Source: Pseudozyma flocculosa PF-1 (Eukaryota > Basidiomycota > Ustilaginomycetes > Ustilaginales > Ustilaginaceae). Taken from it: a stretch of 18,358 nt of DNA. Of this stretch, positions 1-10,366 are shown one piece after another. The notes beneath the pieces are model-generated. The model saw only the letters and a list, made by a program, of their open reading frames with translations, was not told the origin of the DNA and did no database searches. The DNA lies in the NCBI RefSeq assembly GCF_000417875.1, contig NW_006920881.1:6551-24908 (forward strand), given 5' to 3'. A program made the translations under genes and the position numbers. The number at the start of each line of letters is the position of its first letter. The stretch's first letter is position 1.

Positions 1-150
1 CTCTCTCTCTCTCCCTCTACCTTTCCACACACTCTCTCTCTTTCTTCTCTCTCTACCTCTCTCTCTCTACCTCTCTCTCTCTACCTCTCTCTCTCTACCT
101 CTCTCGCTTTCTCTCTCTCTACCTCTCTACCCTTCTCTCTCTTCCTATCT
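1..150. repeat. CT-rich low-complexity tract with a 14-bp tandem unit
   Basis: The first 150 bases are almost entirely C and T on the plus strand. Between positions 53 and about 108 the tetramer CTAC recurs at 53, 67, 81 and 95, an exact 14-bp period of CTAC followed by ten bases of CT repeat. The tract lies directly upstream of the Myb-like gene on that gene's coding strand. Pyrimidine-rich stretches are common in basidiomycete promoters and 5' leaders, so it may be promoter or leader sequence; that role is inference. Confidence 0.8.
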
Positions 151-240
151 TGAGCGCGCCCTCTCCCCCTCTTTTTCTCTCTACGCGTCTCTCTTTCAGC
201 TGCCGCAGCCATCGTCTCCGACCCCACTCCCCCGCAAGCA

Positions 241-3200
241 ATGTCAAGTCACCCAGGCCACTTTCCGCAGCACCACCATCACCAACATATCACATCTGCC
301 CCCTCGACATCCACCTCGGCGACCCTCCCTGCACCCCTGCCAAAGCACAGCCTCTCTCCTTCCACGCCTCCCCGATCGCAGTACACCAGCGACCTGCCCA
401 CGCCCCCAACATCGCACACAGAGTACCGACCCACGCCACGCTCGCCATCCACCCTGCACGGCCATCCCAGCCACCTGGATGCCAGCCCAACCGCACGCCT
501 GACGCACACATCCGCCCACAAAAGGGCGCATCCACACACCCACATGGCCACCACGGCAGCCGCAGCAGCTGCTGCCATGGACATGTCGCCCGCCTCCCTC
601 GTCAGCACATCCACACATGCATCCCCAAGGGCGCATCCACCACCACCACCGCCGCCGCGGCGCCCCCCAAGCCCAAGTCCAGACGGCCGTAAGCGTCAAG
701 ACGAGAGGCAACGCGTCCTCCGTCAGGCAGATCGTGCAAGGCGCCACAGGTCCCTATCGTCGGGCCGATCCAGGACGCCCTCGCCCATCCTCGGCGCTCC
801 ATTCGGCCACTTCGACCTCGCCAACGACGACGCCGACGACGACGCCAACTCGCCCTCTGTGCAGCGCCTCAAGGTCGAAGGCGGCGATGCAGCGGCGGTC
901 AACGACCCGGATGACCCACGCGGGCGCCTCTCGATGCCCATGCTCGGCCTTGGCCTAGGACCCTCGGCGGAGGAAGTCGAGCTTCTCGTCTACGGCACCA
1001 GTCCCGCCGATTCGGCAGATGCCGACGGCGCCCTGCATGACGGCCCGGACGGGCAAGAAACCAGCCACGACGTCAAACGTGTCCTGGAAAGCCTGTCCAA
1101 GATGGGCCTCGACGACGCCAGCAAGGCTAGCGACGCCACCGAGCGCGAGCGCGAGCTGGCCGACATGGTCAGGCTGCTCGCCCAGAAGTGCACCGACCTC
1201 TCGCTGCAGCGCGACCGCGCCAGGGCGCAGCTGCACACCAACCGGCTCACCGCCCTCTCGGTCATCTCGTCGACCAAGACGGCCCACGCCCACGCCCTCG
1301 CCGCGGAGCGGGGCGCGCGCGACCGCCTCGACGCCGAGCTCGAGGGATGGAAAGCCCAGGCAAAGATGCTCAGCGCCCTGTTGAGCAGAGCAGAGTCCCG
1401 CAGCCACATCGAGCGTCCCAGCATCGACACGCTCGACGTCGGCAGGCTTGCGAGCGCGGCCTCGAGCAGCCGGCTCCCGCCATCGCGCTCCGACGAGCTG
1501 CTCGGCGCGGCCGCCATGGCTCGTCGCACCTCGTCCGAGGCCGCTGCCACCGGCTCGAGGCCCTCTTCAGCACAGCAGCTCCAGGGCGCGTTTGAGCCCA
1601 GGAGCCCGTCCAAGGCCAGTCCGCGCAGCCGCCTTGCCGAGCCCGCCACGCCCGCGGGCGAAGAGGGTCGCGGCCGCGACCGGTCCAGGGACCGGCTCGC
1701 ACTCGCCGCTCAGGCCGAAGCCCAATCCGAGGGCATCACGGGGCTCGGCATCCTCAACGCCGGCGGGATCGATGCCGTGCTCGACGAGACGCCGGCCTCG
1801 ACGGCGGTCCTCCGGGAGCGCAACAAGCTCGCCGCGGACAAGCGCTACCTCAAGACGAGGCTGCGCGATACCGAAGCACAGGTACACCGCCTCGAGGCCG
1901 AGCTCAGGTCGCTCCGCCCTTACCTCGTGGGCGGCGGGATCAAGCTGGCCGAGGCCGAGCGTGAGCGTGCTGGCGTCAACGGAGCCGCCGAGGCCTCGTC
2001 GCAGGCCACGACGGCCTCAGCGGGTGCGGTGGGCGATGGCACGAGCACCGCTCCGGCCACGCCCAGCCGATCCGGTGGTCGGAAGGAAAGGAGCCGAAAG
2101 AAGAGGAATGCCGTCATGGGCGATGCCGAGACCGAACACCTGATGTTGGCGGCGAGGCGTCTGCGAGAGATGCGGAAGGCCGCCGAGGCGACACCGGCCG
2201 CAGAACACGCCGAGCCGGCATCAGTGCAGGCCGCCGTCGAGGTCGCGGGGATCAATGGCACTTCCATATCGGTCTTGGCACCAGCCGCCGAGCTCAAGAG
2301 TTCCATGGCGCATGCCTCGCCAGTCAAACGACAGGCGTCCGAAGGCTTTGACGGCGAGCTGCCGTACGAGGGTTCGCCGCGCACCCCCATGACGAAGCTG
2401 GGCGAGCGGCCCCCAAAGACGCCCCGGTCCAACCACAGCGTCCCTACGACGCCGAGGATGGCCGATGGCGGCGTCCGAAATGGCGACCCGGCTGAGCTTG
2501 CGCGCCCGGCCACCGATGTCAGGGAGTCCGCGCGCGCCTCGCAGCACAAGCGATTCGAGAGCAGCGCCTCGGTGTCATCCTTCACCGGCATCGACGAGCT
2601 GCTGCAGGCTGCAGAGACGCTCAACCCGGGCGCGAGCACCGCGTCGCCTCGGATGCGGACGCTGCCGGAGCACGAGCGGGCCGTCTTTTCCGGCGGCGAT
2701 GGCCGCACGCGATACTCGCGCGAGCCCGTTCCCGTGCCGAACGCGCCGCACCCGCTCCATTCCGTCCACGCCCGTGCCATGGAGCCAGACCCCTACGGCT
2801 ACTCGCACCATCATCACCACGCCGCCTCGAGCCCTATCCGTCTGCCTCACGAGAGCCCAAAGCGACGCCGCGTCTCGTCGGCCGCGATCGACACCGGTCC
2901 GTTTGGCTCGCCGTTCATCTCGGACCGTCAGCCCCGCGGCCGGACCAGCACAGAAGGGGCGGATCCGTACGGCCAGGTGCCTCAGCACCTGTATACGGAC
3001 TACGCGCCTAGCGGTCCCTCGAGCGCCGGTGCCAGCCAGGCTCTCAGCGCGCTCGACCTGCTAGCGGACCAGGCTGCTGCCAGTCTCAACCCGAGCATGG
3101 GCAGCGATAGGTCCGGGGGCTACGACGGCGTCAGCCCGCTCGGCAGCCTGAGCAGCGACGAGGACGGTATGGACGGTGAAGCGGCGGCGGCGACGGCGGC

Positions 3201-4593
3201 GGCGACGGCGGCGACGTCGCGCGCCAAGCGCAGCAAGAGCGGCGACGCGTCAAAGGCCGGCTCGCAGAGGTCGGGCAAGAGCCCGTCGCGGGGCAAGGCC
3301 AAGGGCGGCAGCAACAACAACGGCACCGCCAGCGCCAGCGCCAGCGCCAACGACGCCGGCCAGAGCAGCTCCAGGTCGAACGGCGAGACGCGTTCGTTTG
3401 GCGGCAACCAGAACCCGGAGAAGCGGCTACCTTACGTGCGGTGGACCAACGAAGAGGACACCAAGCTGCGCGCGGCCATCAAGGAGCACGGGCAGCGGTG
3501 GGAGCTCATCTCTCGCGCGGTGGGCACGCGCTCCTACCACCAGTGCCGGCAGCGATACCTGCTCATGAGGCGCAAAGAGGCGGCCGCCAAGGCGCAGGCC
3601 GAGGCCGACGAGGCTGCCAACACGGCGTCGGCATCGGCGTCGGACCAGCAGTCGCAAGAGGAGGGCGACTACGGACGCGGTCCGCCCGCCTCGGCGTCTG
3701 TGTCGCGCAGGAAGAGCAGCGTCGGTGGCGGTGGCGCCGGCAGCAGCAACGGCCGACGCGTCCGAGGTAGTGGCGGTGGCAGCGGCGGTGCTGGGGGGCG
3801 GAGCACCAACGATGAGCGCTACGACGACCACGACGGCGGCATCAGCGACGACGGCCCGGATGCGGGCGACGTGACGGCGACGCCTCTGCACAAGCTCTCG
3901 ATTGGCGCGGCGCCGTCGGGCGGCGGCAGCACGACGCACGCGTACGGGCCTTACTCGCCTACGCCGCGCCACGGAGCGCTCGGACCGGCGGCGGGATCGG
4001 CGCATAGCCGATCGCTCTCGCACCCGCACCCGCACCCTCACTCGCATGGGCCCTCCAACATCCTCCCACCCGTGCAGCCCGGCACTATCGGCCTGGGAGG
4101 CGGCGGAGGTGGAGTCGGTCCATTGCCGCCACCGCCGCTGAGTCCCTACTCGTCGTCGCACCACGGCAGCACGACGCCGACGGCACGAAGGATGTACTAC
4201 CACCACCCGGCCTCGTCGCCGCTGATTGCGGGGTCGCGTCAACTCGCCCCGCTCTCGTCGTCGTCGTCGTCGTCAGGGGGCGGCGGTCTGGCCAATGCGG
4301 CGGGGTACGCCACCTCGTCATCGTCGCCCACCCACGCCTCGATGCAGTTCCCCAGCTCGCCATTGCATCACCACCCTCCTCCACCCCACCGTTCTTTCCT
4401 CGACTCGGCACACCACCACCAGCACCACCCTACCACCGCCGCTGTCGGCGGTTCACCCTCAGTCTCTTCCCCCCATGCCACCCCCTCGTCCAGTACGACC
4501 GGTCGGCTAGCTGCCTCCGATCCGACGCAGACTACGCCGACCAACTCGGCAAGTTCGGCCAGGAGGATGGGCGCGGCTCTCTACAGCCAGTAG
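241..4593 (+). CDS. Large Myb/SANT-domain protein, probable nuclear DNA-binding factor
   Basis: A single uninterrupted frame encodes 1450 aa. The only clear domain is one Myb/SANT repeat at about residues 1064-1112. It has the three spaced aromatics W1068, W1087 and Y1106 (19 residues apart), the acidic start NEED and the recognition-helix segment SYHQCRQRY. This points to DNA or chromatin binding in the nucleus. Two coiled-coil-like segments lie at about 301-385 and 524-562, so dimerisation is likely. A basic SPKRRRVS at 872-879 could be a nuclear signal, and TP/SP sites cluster around 715-745. The rest is low complexity: His/Pro/Ser-rich N-terminus, poly-Ala near 102-112, a His-Pro run, poly-Ser and Gly-rich stretches toward the C-terminus. 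The ATG at 241 is the first in frame after the CT leader; ATGs at 544 and 579 are alternatives. No ortholog can be named from the sequence. Single-repeat Myb proteins can be transcription factors or chromatin subunits. It is convergent with VPS17. Confidence 0.85.
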   Translation: MSSHPGHFPQHHHHQHITSAPSTSTSATLPAPLPKHSLSPSTPPRSQYTSDLPTPPTSHTEYRPTPRSPSTLHGHPSHLDASPTARLTHTSAHKRAHPHTHMATTAAAAAAAMDMSPASLVSTSTHASPRAHPPPPPPPRRPPSPSPDGRKRQDERQRVLRQADRARRHRSLSSGRSRTPSPILGAPFGHFDLANDDADDDANSPSVQRLKVEGGDAAAVNDPDDPRGRLSMPMLGLGLGPSAEEVELLVYGTSPADSADADGALHDGPDGQETSHDVKRVLESLSKMGLDDASKASDATERERELADMVRLLAQKCTDLSLQRDRARAQLHTNRLTALSVISSTKTAHAHALAAERGARDRLDAELEGWKAQAKMLSALLSRAESRSHIERPSIDTLDVGRLASAASSSRLPPSRSDELLGAAAMARRTSSEAAATGSRPSSAQQLQGAFEPRSPSKASPRSRLAEPATPAGEEGRGRDRSRDRLALAAQAEAQSEGITGLGILNAGGIDAVLDETPASTAVLRERNKLAADKRYLKTRLRDTEAQVHRLEAELRSLRPYLVGGGIKLAEAERERAGVNGAAEASSQATTASAGAVGDGTSTAPATPSRSGGRKERSRKKRNAVMGDAETEHLMLAARRLREMRKAAEATPAAEHAEPASVQAAVEVAGINGTSISVLAPAAELKSSMAHASPVKRQASEGFDGELPYEGSPRTPMTKLGERPPKTPRSNHSVPTTPRMADGGVRNGDPAELARPATDVRESARASQHKRFESSASVSSFTGIDELLQAAETLNPGASTASPRMRTLPEHERAVFSGGDGRTRYSREPVPVPNAPHPLHSVHARAMEPDPYGYSHHHHHAASSPIRLPHESPKRRRVSSAAIDTGPFGSPFISDRQPRGRTSTEGADPYGQVPQHLYTDYAPSGPSSAGASQALSALDLLADQAAASLNPSMGSDRSGGYDGVSPLGSLSSDEDGMDGEAAAATAAATAATSRAKRSKSGDASKAGSQRSGKSPSRGKAKGGSNNNGTASASASANDAGQSSSRSNGETRSFGGNQNPEKRLPYVRWTNEEDTKLRAAIKEHGQRWELISRAVGTRSYHQCRQRYLLMRRKEAAAKAQAEADEAANTASASASDQQSQEEGDYGRGPPASASVSRRKSSVGGGGAGSSNGRRVRGSGGGSGGAGGRSTNDERYDDHDGGISDDGPDAGDVTATPLHKLSIGAAPSGGGSTTHAYGPYSPTPRHGALGPAAGSAHSRSLSHPHPHPHSHGPSNILPPVQPGTIGLGGGGGGVGPLPPPPLSPYSSSHHGSTTPTARRMYYHHPASSPLIAGSRQLAPLSSSSSSSGGGGLANAAGYATSSSSPTHASMQFPSSPLHHHPPPPHRSFLDSAHHHQHHPTTAAVGGSPSVSSPHATPSSSTTGRLAASDPTQTTPTNSASSARRMGAALYSQ

Positions 4594-5271
4594 CTGTCGC
4601 CCCCAGTCCCTTGATCGATCTGCTTGGCCCCCTTGCCCAGCTGTCCTCGAGTCGCGATCCGAACAAAGTCCGTCGTTCGCTGCTGCCGCTGACAAGGTGT
4701 CGATGGATGGCCTCGAAACTGGCACTCCTCGCCCTTGTCCCCGTGATGCGACCCCCCGTTGGCGACGAGACGCTTCGGCATCCCGCCCACCTTGGCCTCT
4801 ACGGTATGGAACTCTACGCATGCTTTTTTCCCCCCGGACTCGTCTCTTTCCCCTCGCCTGCTCCGCCACCTTGTGACCCCGTCCTCATCCGCTAGCGCGC
4901 CCCGGTGCCTCACCCGTCCCGTTCCCTCTCCCGCACACCATCCATCCAAACGACCTACCGACCGACTGTCGGCCTCGGTCTGCATCGCCACCTTGCCCTC
5001 TCTATCCGCCTGTCCGTTCATCGCCGCTAGTGTCCCTCCCTGCCCATCCCACCCGACGTGGCTAATGACGAGCCACCGCTATGCTATCGAATACTCTCAG
5101 CCCGCCGCTTGCTTGCCGACTTGCCGAGCTCGGATGCCGTGCGCGGATGCCGTGCGCGGATGCCGTTCCATCTAGATGGGTTCCGAGTGGGGCGTGGCCG
5201 TCGCTGCGGGGCGAGCAGGGCGCGCCGGCCTCGGAGGCGTGCCCGCTCGGACGCTCGCCTGCTCTCGCGCC
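4594..5271. other. Convergent spacer between the Myb gene and VPS17
   Basis: This 678-base stretch lies between two 3' ends and should hold both 3' untranslated regions. The short open frames in it have no recognisable domain. The only structure seen is a short tandem repeat near 5132-5164. No RNA gene was recognised. Confidence 0.7.
5132..5164. repeat. 14-bp tandem repeat, about 2.3 copies
   Basis: The unit CGGATGCCGTGCGC occurs twice in a row and is followed by a partial third copy (CGGATGCCG). It lies in the 3' flank of VPS17. No function is apparent. Confidence 0.75.
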
Positions 5272-7790
5272 TCAAAACTTCCCAGCCAGGCTCCTCGCGG
5301 CCTCGCTGGCCGAGATGCGGCTGCGCCCACTCGCGGTGCCGCTCGCGAAGCCGGCCGCACCCGAGTTGAGGGTGCCGAACCTCGACGCAAACGAGGCCGC
5401 GCCATCGAGCGGCGCGGGCGGAGTGACAAACATGCTCTGCGCCATGGCGTTGCCCGGCGGTGGGGACTGCTGTTGCTGCTGCTGCGGTGGTGGATGGTGG
5501 TGAAATCCCGGCGATTCCGGAGTCGTGTGCGACGGATGCCGTGGCTGGAAGAAGGACTGCGTCATGCCGCTCGGAGCGTGATGCTGGGGTTGGGTTGGGG
5601 ACTGCGTATCGGCGCGGATCCAGGGATTTGGCCGCGGTGGCGTCATCGTCTGAGGACCGGCTTGTTGAGCAGCCGAGGCTGCCTGGGCACTGAAGCTGCG
5701 CGAGGCCGGCATGCTGCTGGTCCGGGGAGGCGAAGTGGGCAGCGCCGAAGAAGCGCTACCTGACTTGCCCATGTCCGAAGACGCCGAGGCTGCTGCTGCT
5801 GCTGCTGCTGCGAATGCCGGCGCCGGTGTTGGTGCTGGTGCTGGAGACAGAACGGCAGATGGCGGCGGCGGTGCTGCGGGCGACTCCATGGCTTCGTACG
5901 GCCTTGGCACTTCGTGTGCTCCTCCCTGCCCCGCTCCAGGCACGGCTCCAGACGGCATTGCCGGCGTGCCCTGCGACATCGACGACGAAGAGGTGGCCGA
6001 GGCGATCGGCGCCCGCCGAGCCTCGAGCTCCGGCTTGAGCGCACGGAGCTCCTTGAGGATCTGCTTTTGGTACATCAGGCTACCCCGCGCGTGCTCCAAC
6101 AGGGCCTGCTGCAGGTCGTGGTGCGCGTGCCGGCTGTGGCTCTGGAGGCTGCTGTGCAGGTTGAGGCTGATCCGCTTGAGATTCTGCGCCAGCGCGACTT
6201 CGTGCCGCTTTGCCTGTTTGCCCGCACGTCGAGGGACGATCCGGATGTCAGCGACGTGTCGGCGTCAGGGGGCGGTGCGGCATCGTCGACGCCGTTGGCC
6301 CCGTGCGCAACTCACCTCTTCGAGCTCCTCGAGGGCGTCGTCGACCTTGTCCGCCCGCAGGTTGCGCTGCGTCTTGAGGTGCTCGGCATCGCGCTTCTTG
6401 GCGACCACGGCCTTCTGCGCATTGTGGTGTTCCTCGACGAGGGCGTTGCGCGCGAGCATGGCCTCCTTGGCGGCCCGGGCGTTGATCGACTGGTAGGCGA
6501 CCGCATCGCCGAGCGTCAGCAGCTCAGTGTTGCTGAGGGCGTCCTGCAGCTCGCCCACGCTGCGGCTCGTGTGCGCGGCGCTCTTGAGCGCGTGGGGCAG
6601 CCCGAGGCGCATCGAGGGCGGACGGACCTCTTCGACGGCGCCGAGGTTGTTGAGCTTGGCAGAGAGGTCGGAGAGGGCGGTGGTGAGGGCGCGGCGCGAA
6701 TGGGCCAGCTTCTCGGACGCCTCGGCGGCGTCGGCAAACTGCATCTCGAGCCTCGTCACCTCTGCGCGTGCCGCCACAAGGTCCTCGTCATCGTCGTAGA
6801 CGCTCCTCGAGGTGCTGAGGCCCTTGTTGCCGCCTCCGAGGCCCAGGATGCTGAAGCCACCGCCGCCGCCACCGCTCCTGGTGCTTGCGGAGGCCGAGGT
6901 GGCGAGGACGCCGTTGGGGAGGCCACCGGTCGAGTCGACGCCGCCGTAGGCAACGTTTGCGGCGCTGGCCATGGCGTTGGCGAACCTCTTCCTGGCTGCA
7001 GAGGAGCTGCCGGCGCCGGGTGGGGTGGGCGAGTAGGTAAAGTCGGCCTCGACGAGGTTGCGCGTCTCTGGGTTGTCGCGGAGCGAGGGCTCGGCGAGGA
7101 TGCGAGAGAACCAGCGCGAGAGCATGAGGCGGAGGATGCGGGTGTCCTCGACGCCGCTTGCCGTGGTGGAGGGCAGCGGCAGCGCGGGTACGATGGTGGC
7201 GGGCGACGAGAGCGAGAGGGCGAGGGCGTAGAGGCACAGTTCGCGGTAGGAGCGAGTGAATCCCGGGTAGGACGAGGACCGAAAATGGGGGACATTGGTC
7301 TGGCAGACCGGCAGCATAGCGGGGACAGGGAGGGAGGGGGGGAGAGGGGACGAGGACAGCAGGCAGCACGGCGTCAATGTCACGCATAGCGCCGGTGCTG
7401 GCATCGCTGGAAGCTGCTGGGAACCGCAGCACCTCGCGGCCCGGCTGCTGCTACTACTGTACTGCTGCTACTCACGATTGCGTCCATCCTGACCATGAGG
7501 TCGCGCTTGGCCTTTTCAATCGACTGGATACGGATGCGTAGGAACAGCTCGCGGGGTGGATCTGCTTGATGCTGAGGCTGATAGACGGCGTTGGCCGCCT
7601 GGGCCTCTGAGGTGGGCTGGCCGTTGCGATACGAGGCTGCCGTCTGCCGCCTCTGCTCGAGGTCGGCGACGAGGTTCGAGTTGGAGCGGCTCATTGCGCC
7701 CTGGCCTGGCTGCTGGCCAGAAACCGGCTTGTCCGGCGTGGGCGGAGCCATTCCGCCCTCAAACTGGGGCGACGACAAGTCGGATGACAT
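5272..7790 (-). CDS. VPS17: Vacuolar protein sorting protein 17 (retromer PX-BAR sorting nexin)
   Basis: Three exons, 7790-7476, 7299-6316 and 6213-5272, join in phase 0 to give 746 aa. Both introns (176 and 102 nt) have GTGAGT donors and CAG acceptors, and the second has a CTGAC branch-like site. The product is the Vps17 subunit of the retromer sorting-nexin dimer, which with Vps5 shapes endosomal tubules for cargo return to the Golgi. A PX domain spans about 81-200, and the join at 105/106 restores the Vps17-type sequence RMDAI-TNVPHFRSSSY. A BAR-like helical region runs from about 276 to 497, including exon 3 residues such as HARGSLMYQKQILKEL. The PX pocket looks degenerate: SYREL replaces the usual RRYSEF, and VPALPLPS lacks the lysine of PPxK motifs. 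This fits published views that Vps17 binds PI3P poorly. Residues 498-746 are a Pro/Ser/Ala/Gln-rich tail. The start at 7790 opens a short disordered leader. The long plus-strand frame across exon 2 is a shadow. Confidence 0.9.
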
Positions 7791-9258
7791 GGCGTCGGAG
7801 CGATCCGAGGCGAGCCCGCGCTGGCTAGTCTCGGCAGAGGCGGGTCGAGAGAGAGCGAGCTAAGGCAGCGACGGGCGACGCTGGATCTGCAGCTGCAACA
7901 GTCGGCAGCGTCCCGATGCGTCTGTTTCGTCGTTGGGTGGCAAGAGCGGCAGGTCGAGGGTGAGGACAAGGGCGAGAGATAGGACGAGGGCGAGGGCCAG
8001 ACAGAGGCGATCCAGCGACAGGCAGCAGCGAGTAAAGGTGGGAAGTCGAAAGATGAGCGGTGGTGGCGAGGGTGCGGCCGGCCAACCAGCCTGGCCAGCC
8101 GGCCCTCCTTGCCCTCTTGCCGCCTGCCAAGGGTTGCATGTGGAGCGTGAGGCACGCGCTCGGGCCCCACCTCACCGCGGTCCGGCCGTGACCTGGCCAG
8201 GCCTGCCTCGCCCTTCGGCGTGACCGGATCCCGCCGCTGACCGTACCGCTGACCCTCGTTAGGCCTCTTCTTCTTGGCTTCCATGCGCCGGCGCGGCCCG
8301 CAAGGTTTTGCTCAAAAGACTAGCTAGGCCAGGCAGAGTGAGCCGACCATGCATGTACATTTGCTCGACGGACGTCCCGAGAAGGCTAGGGCCCTGGCCA
8401 GGCTAGGCCCAGCCCCGATGCGAGGGCAAGTGGGCTGAGCCTGCTGGCGATCACCGGCGCCTCTGCTTTCCGACTTCCGGGCCGTGGCGTAGAGTTGAGT
8501 CGCATTTTGCGAGGTGGAGAAGGCCAGTCCACAGGCCTGGCCTGCGAGGCAACAAGGGGCTGGCAGGCAGGCAGACAGCTGGAGCGACCAGGCCAGCCCA
8601 GGCTAGGCCGAGCGTGCCTTGCCCACCCGCGCTCGCGGCAGGCCCCGCGGCTACGGTGGGTGAGCCTGGCGGGCAGCCCGAGAGGCGATTCGGTGATTGA
8701 GAGTCGTTTGGCGGCAGCCTCGCCCTGCTGGCCAGAGTGTCAATCAATTCTGGCGTTCGGGTAGCCTGCCGTCCCGCGACCGCAGGCGGCTCGCTCCAAG
8801 CATCCTACCAGCCAACCAGCCAACTCCATCTTCTCACCTAGTCACCTCTCTCCACCACTGCTGCCCCTCGCACTTCGACGACCGCACCCGCTTTCGGCCA
8901 GCTCGCGTCCCCCCTGCCCCCGCCACTGTCCCGCTCGCGCTCGCGCTCACGCCGGTCTTGTACGTCGCTGGAAACCTGCCAGATCTCTCCGTCGACCAGG
9001 CCGGTCGCAATCCGCCAGCGTCCCTCTCTCCCTCAGCTGGCTGTTGACCCATCACCACGACTAGGGCTGCCTTGCGATAGTTGGGAGCCGTCCCAGCCTG
9101 CACGCCGCGGCCAAGCCCGGGCCACATCGCTCAGCTCGATCGCACCGACCAAATCTGCGCGCTCCTGACTGGATCGTCAGCTTTTAGCCCTGCCCAGCCT
9201 CTCGCCACGTCGACCTCGCCCTTCGGATCGCCCCACCTACCCACATAGCACCTGCACA
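7791..9258. promoter_or_regulatory. Divergent spacer upstream of VPS17 and the SWIB gene
   Basis: This 1468-base region separates two divergently transcribed genes and must contain both promoters. It is GC-rich. The palindrome CTGGCCAG recurs at 8091, 8193, 8394 and 8728, with half-site variants such as AGGCCTGGCCT near 8533 and ACCAGGCCAGCC near 8588. The open frames across it, including a 197-codon minus frame from 8284 that overlaps the VPS17 start, have no recognisable domain. No TATA box could be assigned with confidence. Confidence 0.6.
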
Positions 9259-10366
9259 ATGTCGCAGCTCGATCCGCAGACGGTGGCGGTGCTGCGGCCC
9301 GCCATCATCCAGATCCTCGAACATGCTGACCTCTCGTCCATCTCGGCCAAAAAGGTCCGCGTCGGCCTCTCGCAGCTGCCGCCGGGGAGGCTGCCACCCA
9401 ACCTCGACCTCGCAGCGAGCAAAAAGCAGATCGACGAAGTCATCCGCGACTGCTTCGACCAGATGTCGAAGAGTGTCGCACCCCCGCCACAGCCCGAGTC
9501 GAAGCCGCCCTCGGCACCGCCATCCGGCGGCCTCGCGCTACCCGGTCTCGGCGGCGTCCGCGGCGGCCACACGACTCCCAGCAGCAGCCAGGGCGCCGCG
9601 CCCGCCGTCAAGAAGGAGGCCGCCGCAGCCCCGGCCGCCTCGACGGCCAACGGCACAAAGACAAAGGCGGCGCCCAAGGCAGCAGCCGAGCCAGCTGCCA
9701 AGCCGAAAAAGAAGGCGACAAAGAAGCGCGCGGCGAGCGAGGTGCTCGACGAGGAGGAGGCGGCCAAAAAGAAGCGCGCCGCAAACCCCAACAACCCCTT
9801 TAACCGGCCACTCATCCTCGCGCCCAAGCTGGCAGAGGTCTGCGGCGGCAATGAGGTGAGTTGCGCCCTCGCCGTGGCCGGGACGCTGAGGGTAGACTCG
9901 TACTGACCATCGCTTCCCCGACGACGCCTCCTTCCGGGCCCCTTGCTTGTTGCGACCGACACCGCAGATGCCGCGGCACGCCGTCGTCAAGAACCTCTGG
10001 GTCTACATCAAGGCCAACAACCTGCAGAACGAGAGCAACAAGCGGCAGATCCTCTGCGACGCCAAGCTGACCGACATCTTTGGCAAGAGCACCGTCGAGT
10101 GAGTGCAGAGAGCCGTGCCCGTGTCCGTGCGCAACCACCGGCGAAGCCCGAACGCTGACCGGCAGCCACTGTCCTTGCCCCGCTCCGCCGCGACTCGCTC
10201 CCCAGCTCCTTTGAGATGGCCAAGGTGCGTATGACCCGTGGAAGGCGGCGGCCTGGTCCCGTCCCTGTCGCAGTCCGCTGACCTCTGCCTGGCGCATCTG
10301 CTTTCGGCCCTGACCTTTCCTCCTGCACAGCTGATCGGCTCCCACCTCAGCAAGAAGGAAGACTGA
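9259..10366 (+). CDS. DEK_C plus SWIB/MDM2 domain chromatin protein (Uaf30/Tri1-like)
   Basis: Four exons, 9259-9855, 9968-10098, 10206-10224 and 10331-10366, encode 260 aa. Introns of 112, 107 and 106 nt have GTGAG/GTGCG donors and CAG acceptors. Residues about 5-68 form a DEK C-terminal-type helical domain. Residues 85-175 are an Ala/Lys/Pro-rich linker with basic clusters (KPKKKATKKR, KKKR) that should act as nuclear signals. Residues about 180-255 are a SWIB domain: NPFNRPL, then AVVKNLWVYIKANNLQ, NKRQILCDAKL, and IFGKSTVDSFEMAKLIGSHL. This is the layout of yeast Uaf30, part of the RNA polymerase I upstream activating factor, and of its paralogue Tri1. Which of the two it matches cannot be decided here. 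Exon 3 is only 19 nt and supplies SFEMAK, which is required to complete the conserved FEM-KL segment. The Asp at 243 is split across the second intron. Confidence 0.93.

Noticed and set aside
3427..4242. A 271-codon minus-strand frame opposite the Myb gene
   Set aside because: Arg/Val-rich composition is a shadow of the Gly/Ser/Ala-rich coding strand.
5914..7389. A 491-codon open frame on the plus strand opposite VPS17 exons 2 and 3
   Set aside because: It lies antisense to a well-supported PX-BAR gene, has no domain and a composition expected from reverse reading of GC-rich codons.
7691..8284. A 197-codon minus-strand frame starting MEAKKKRPNEG upstream of VPS17
   Set aside because: It overlaps the VPS17 start in another frame, crosses the repeat-rich spacer and shows no domain. 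It could at most be an upstream open frame in the leader.
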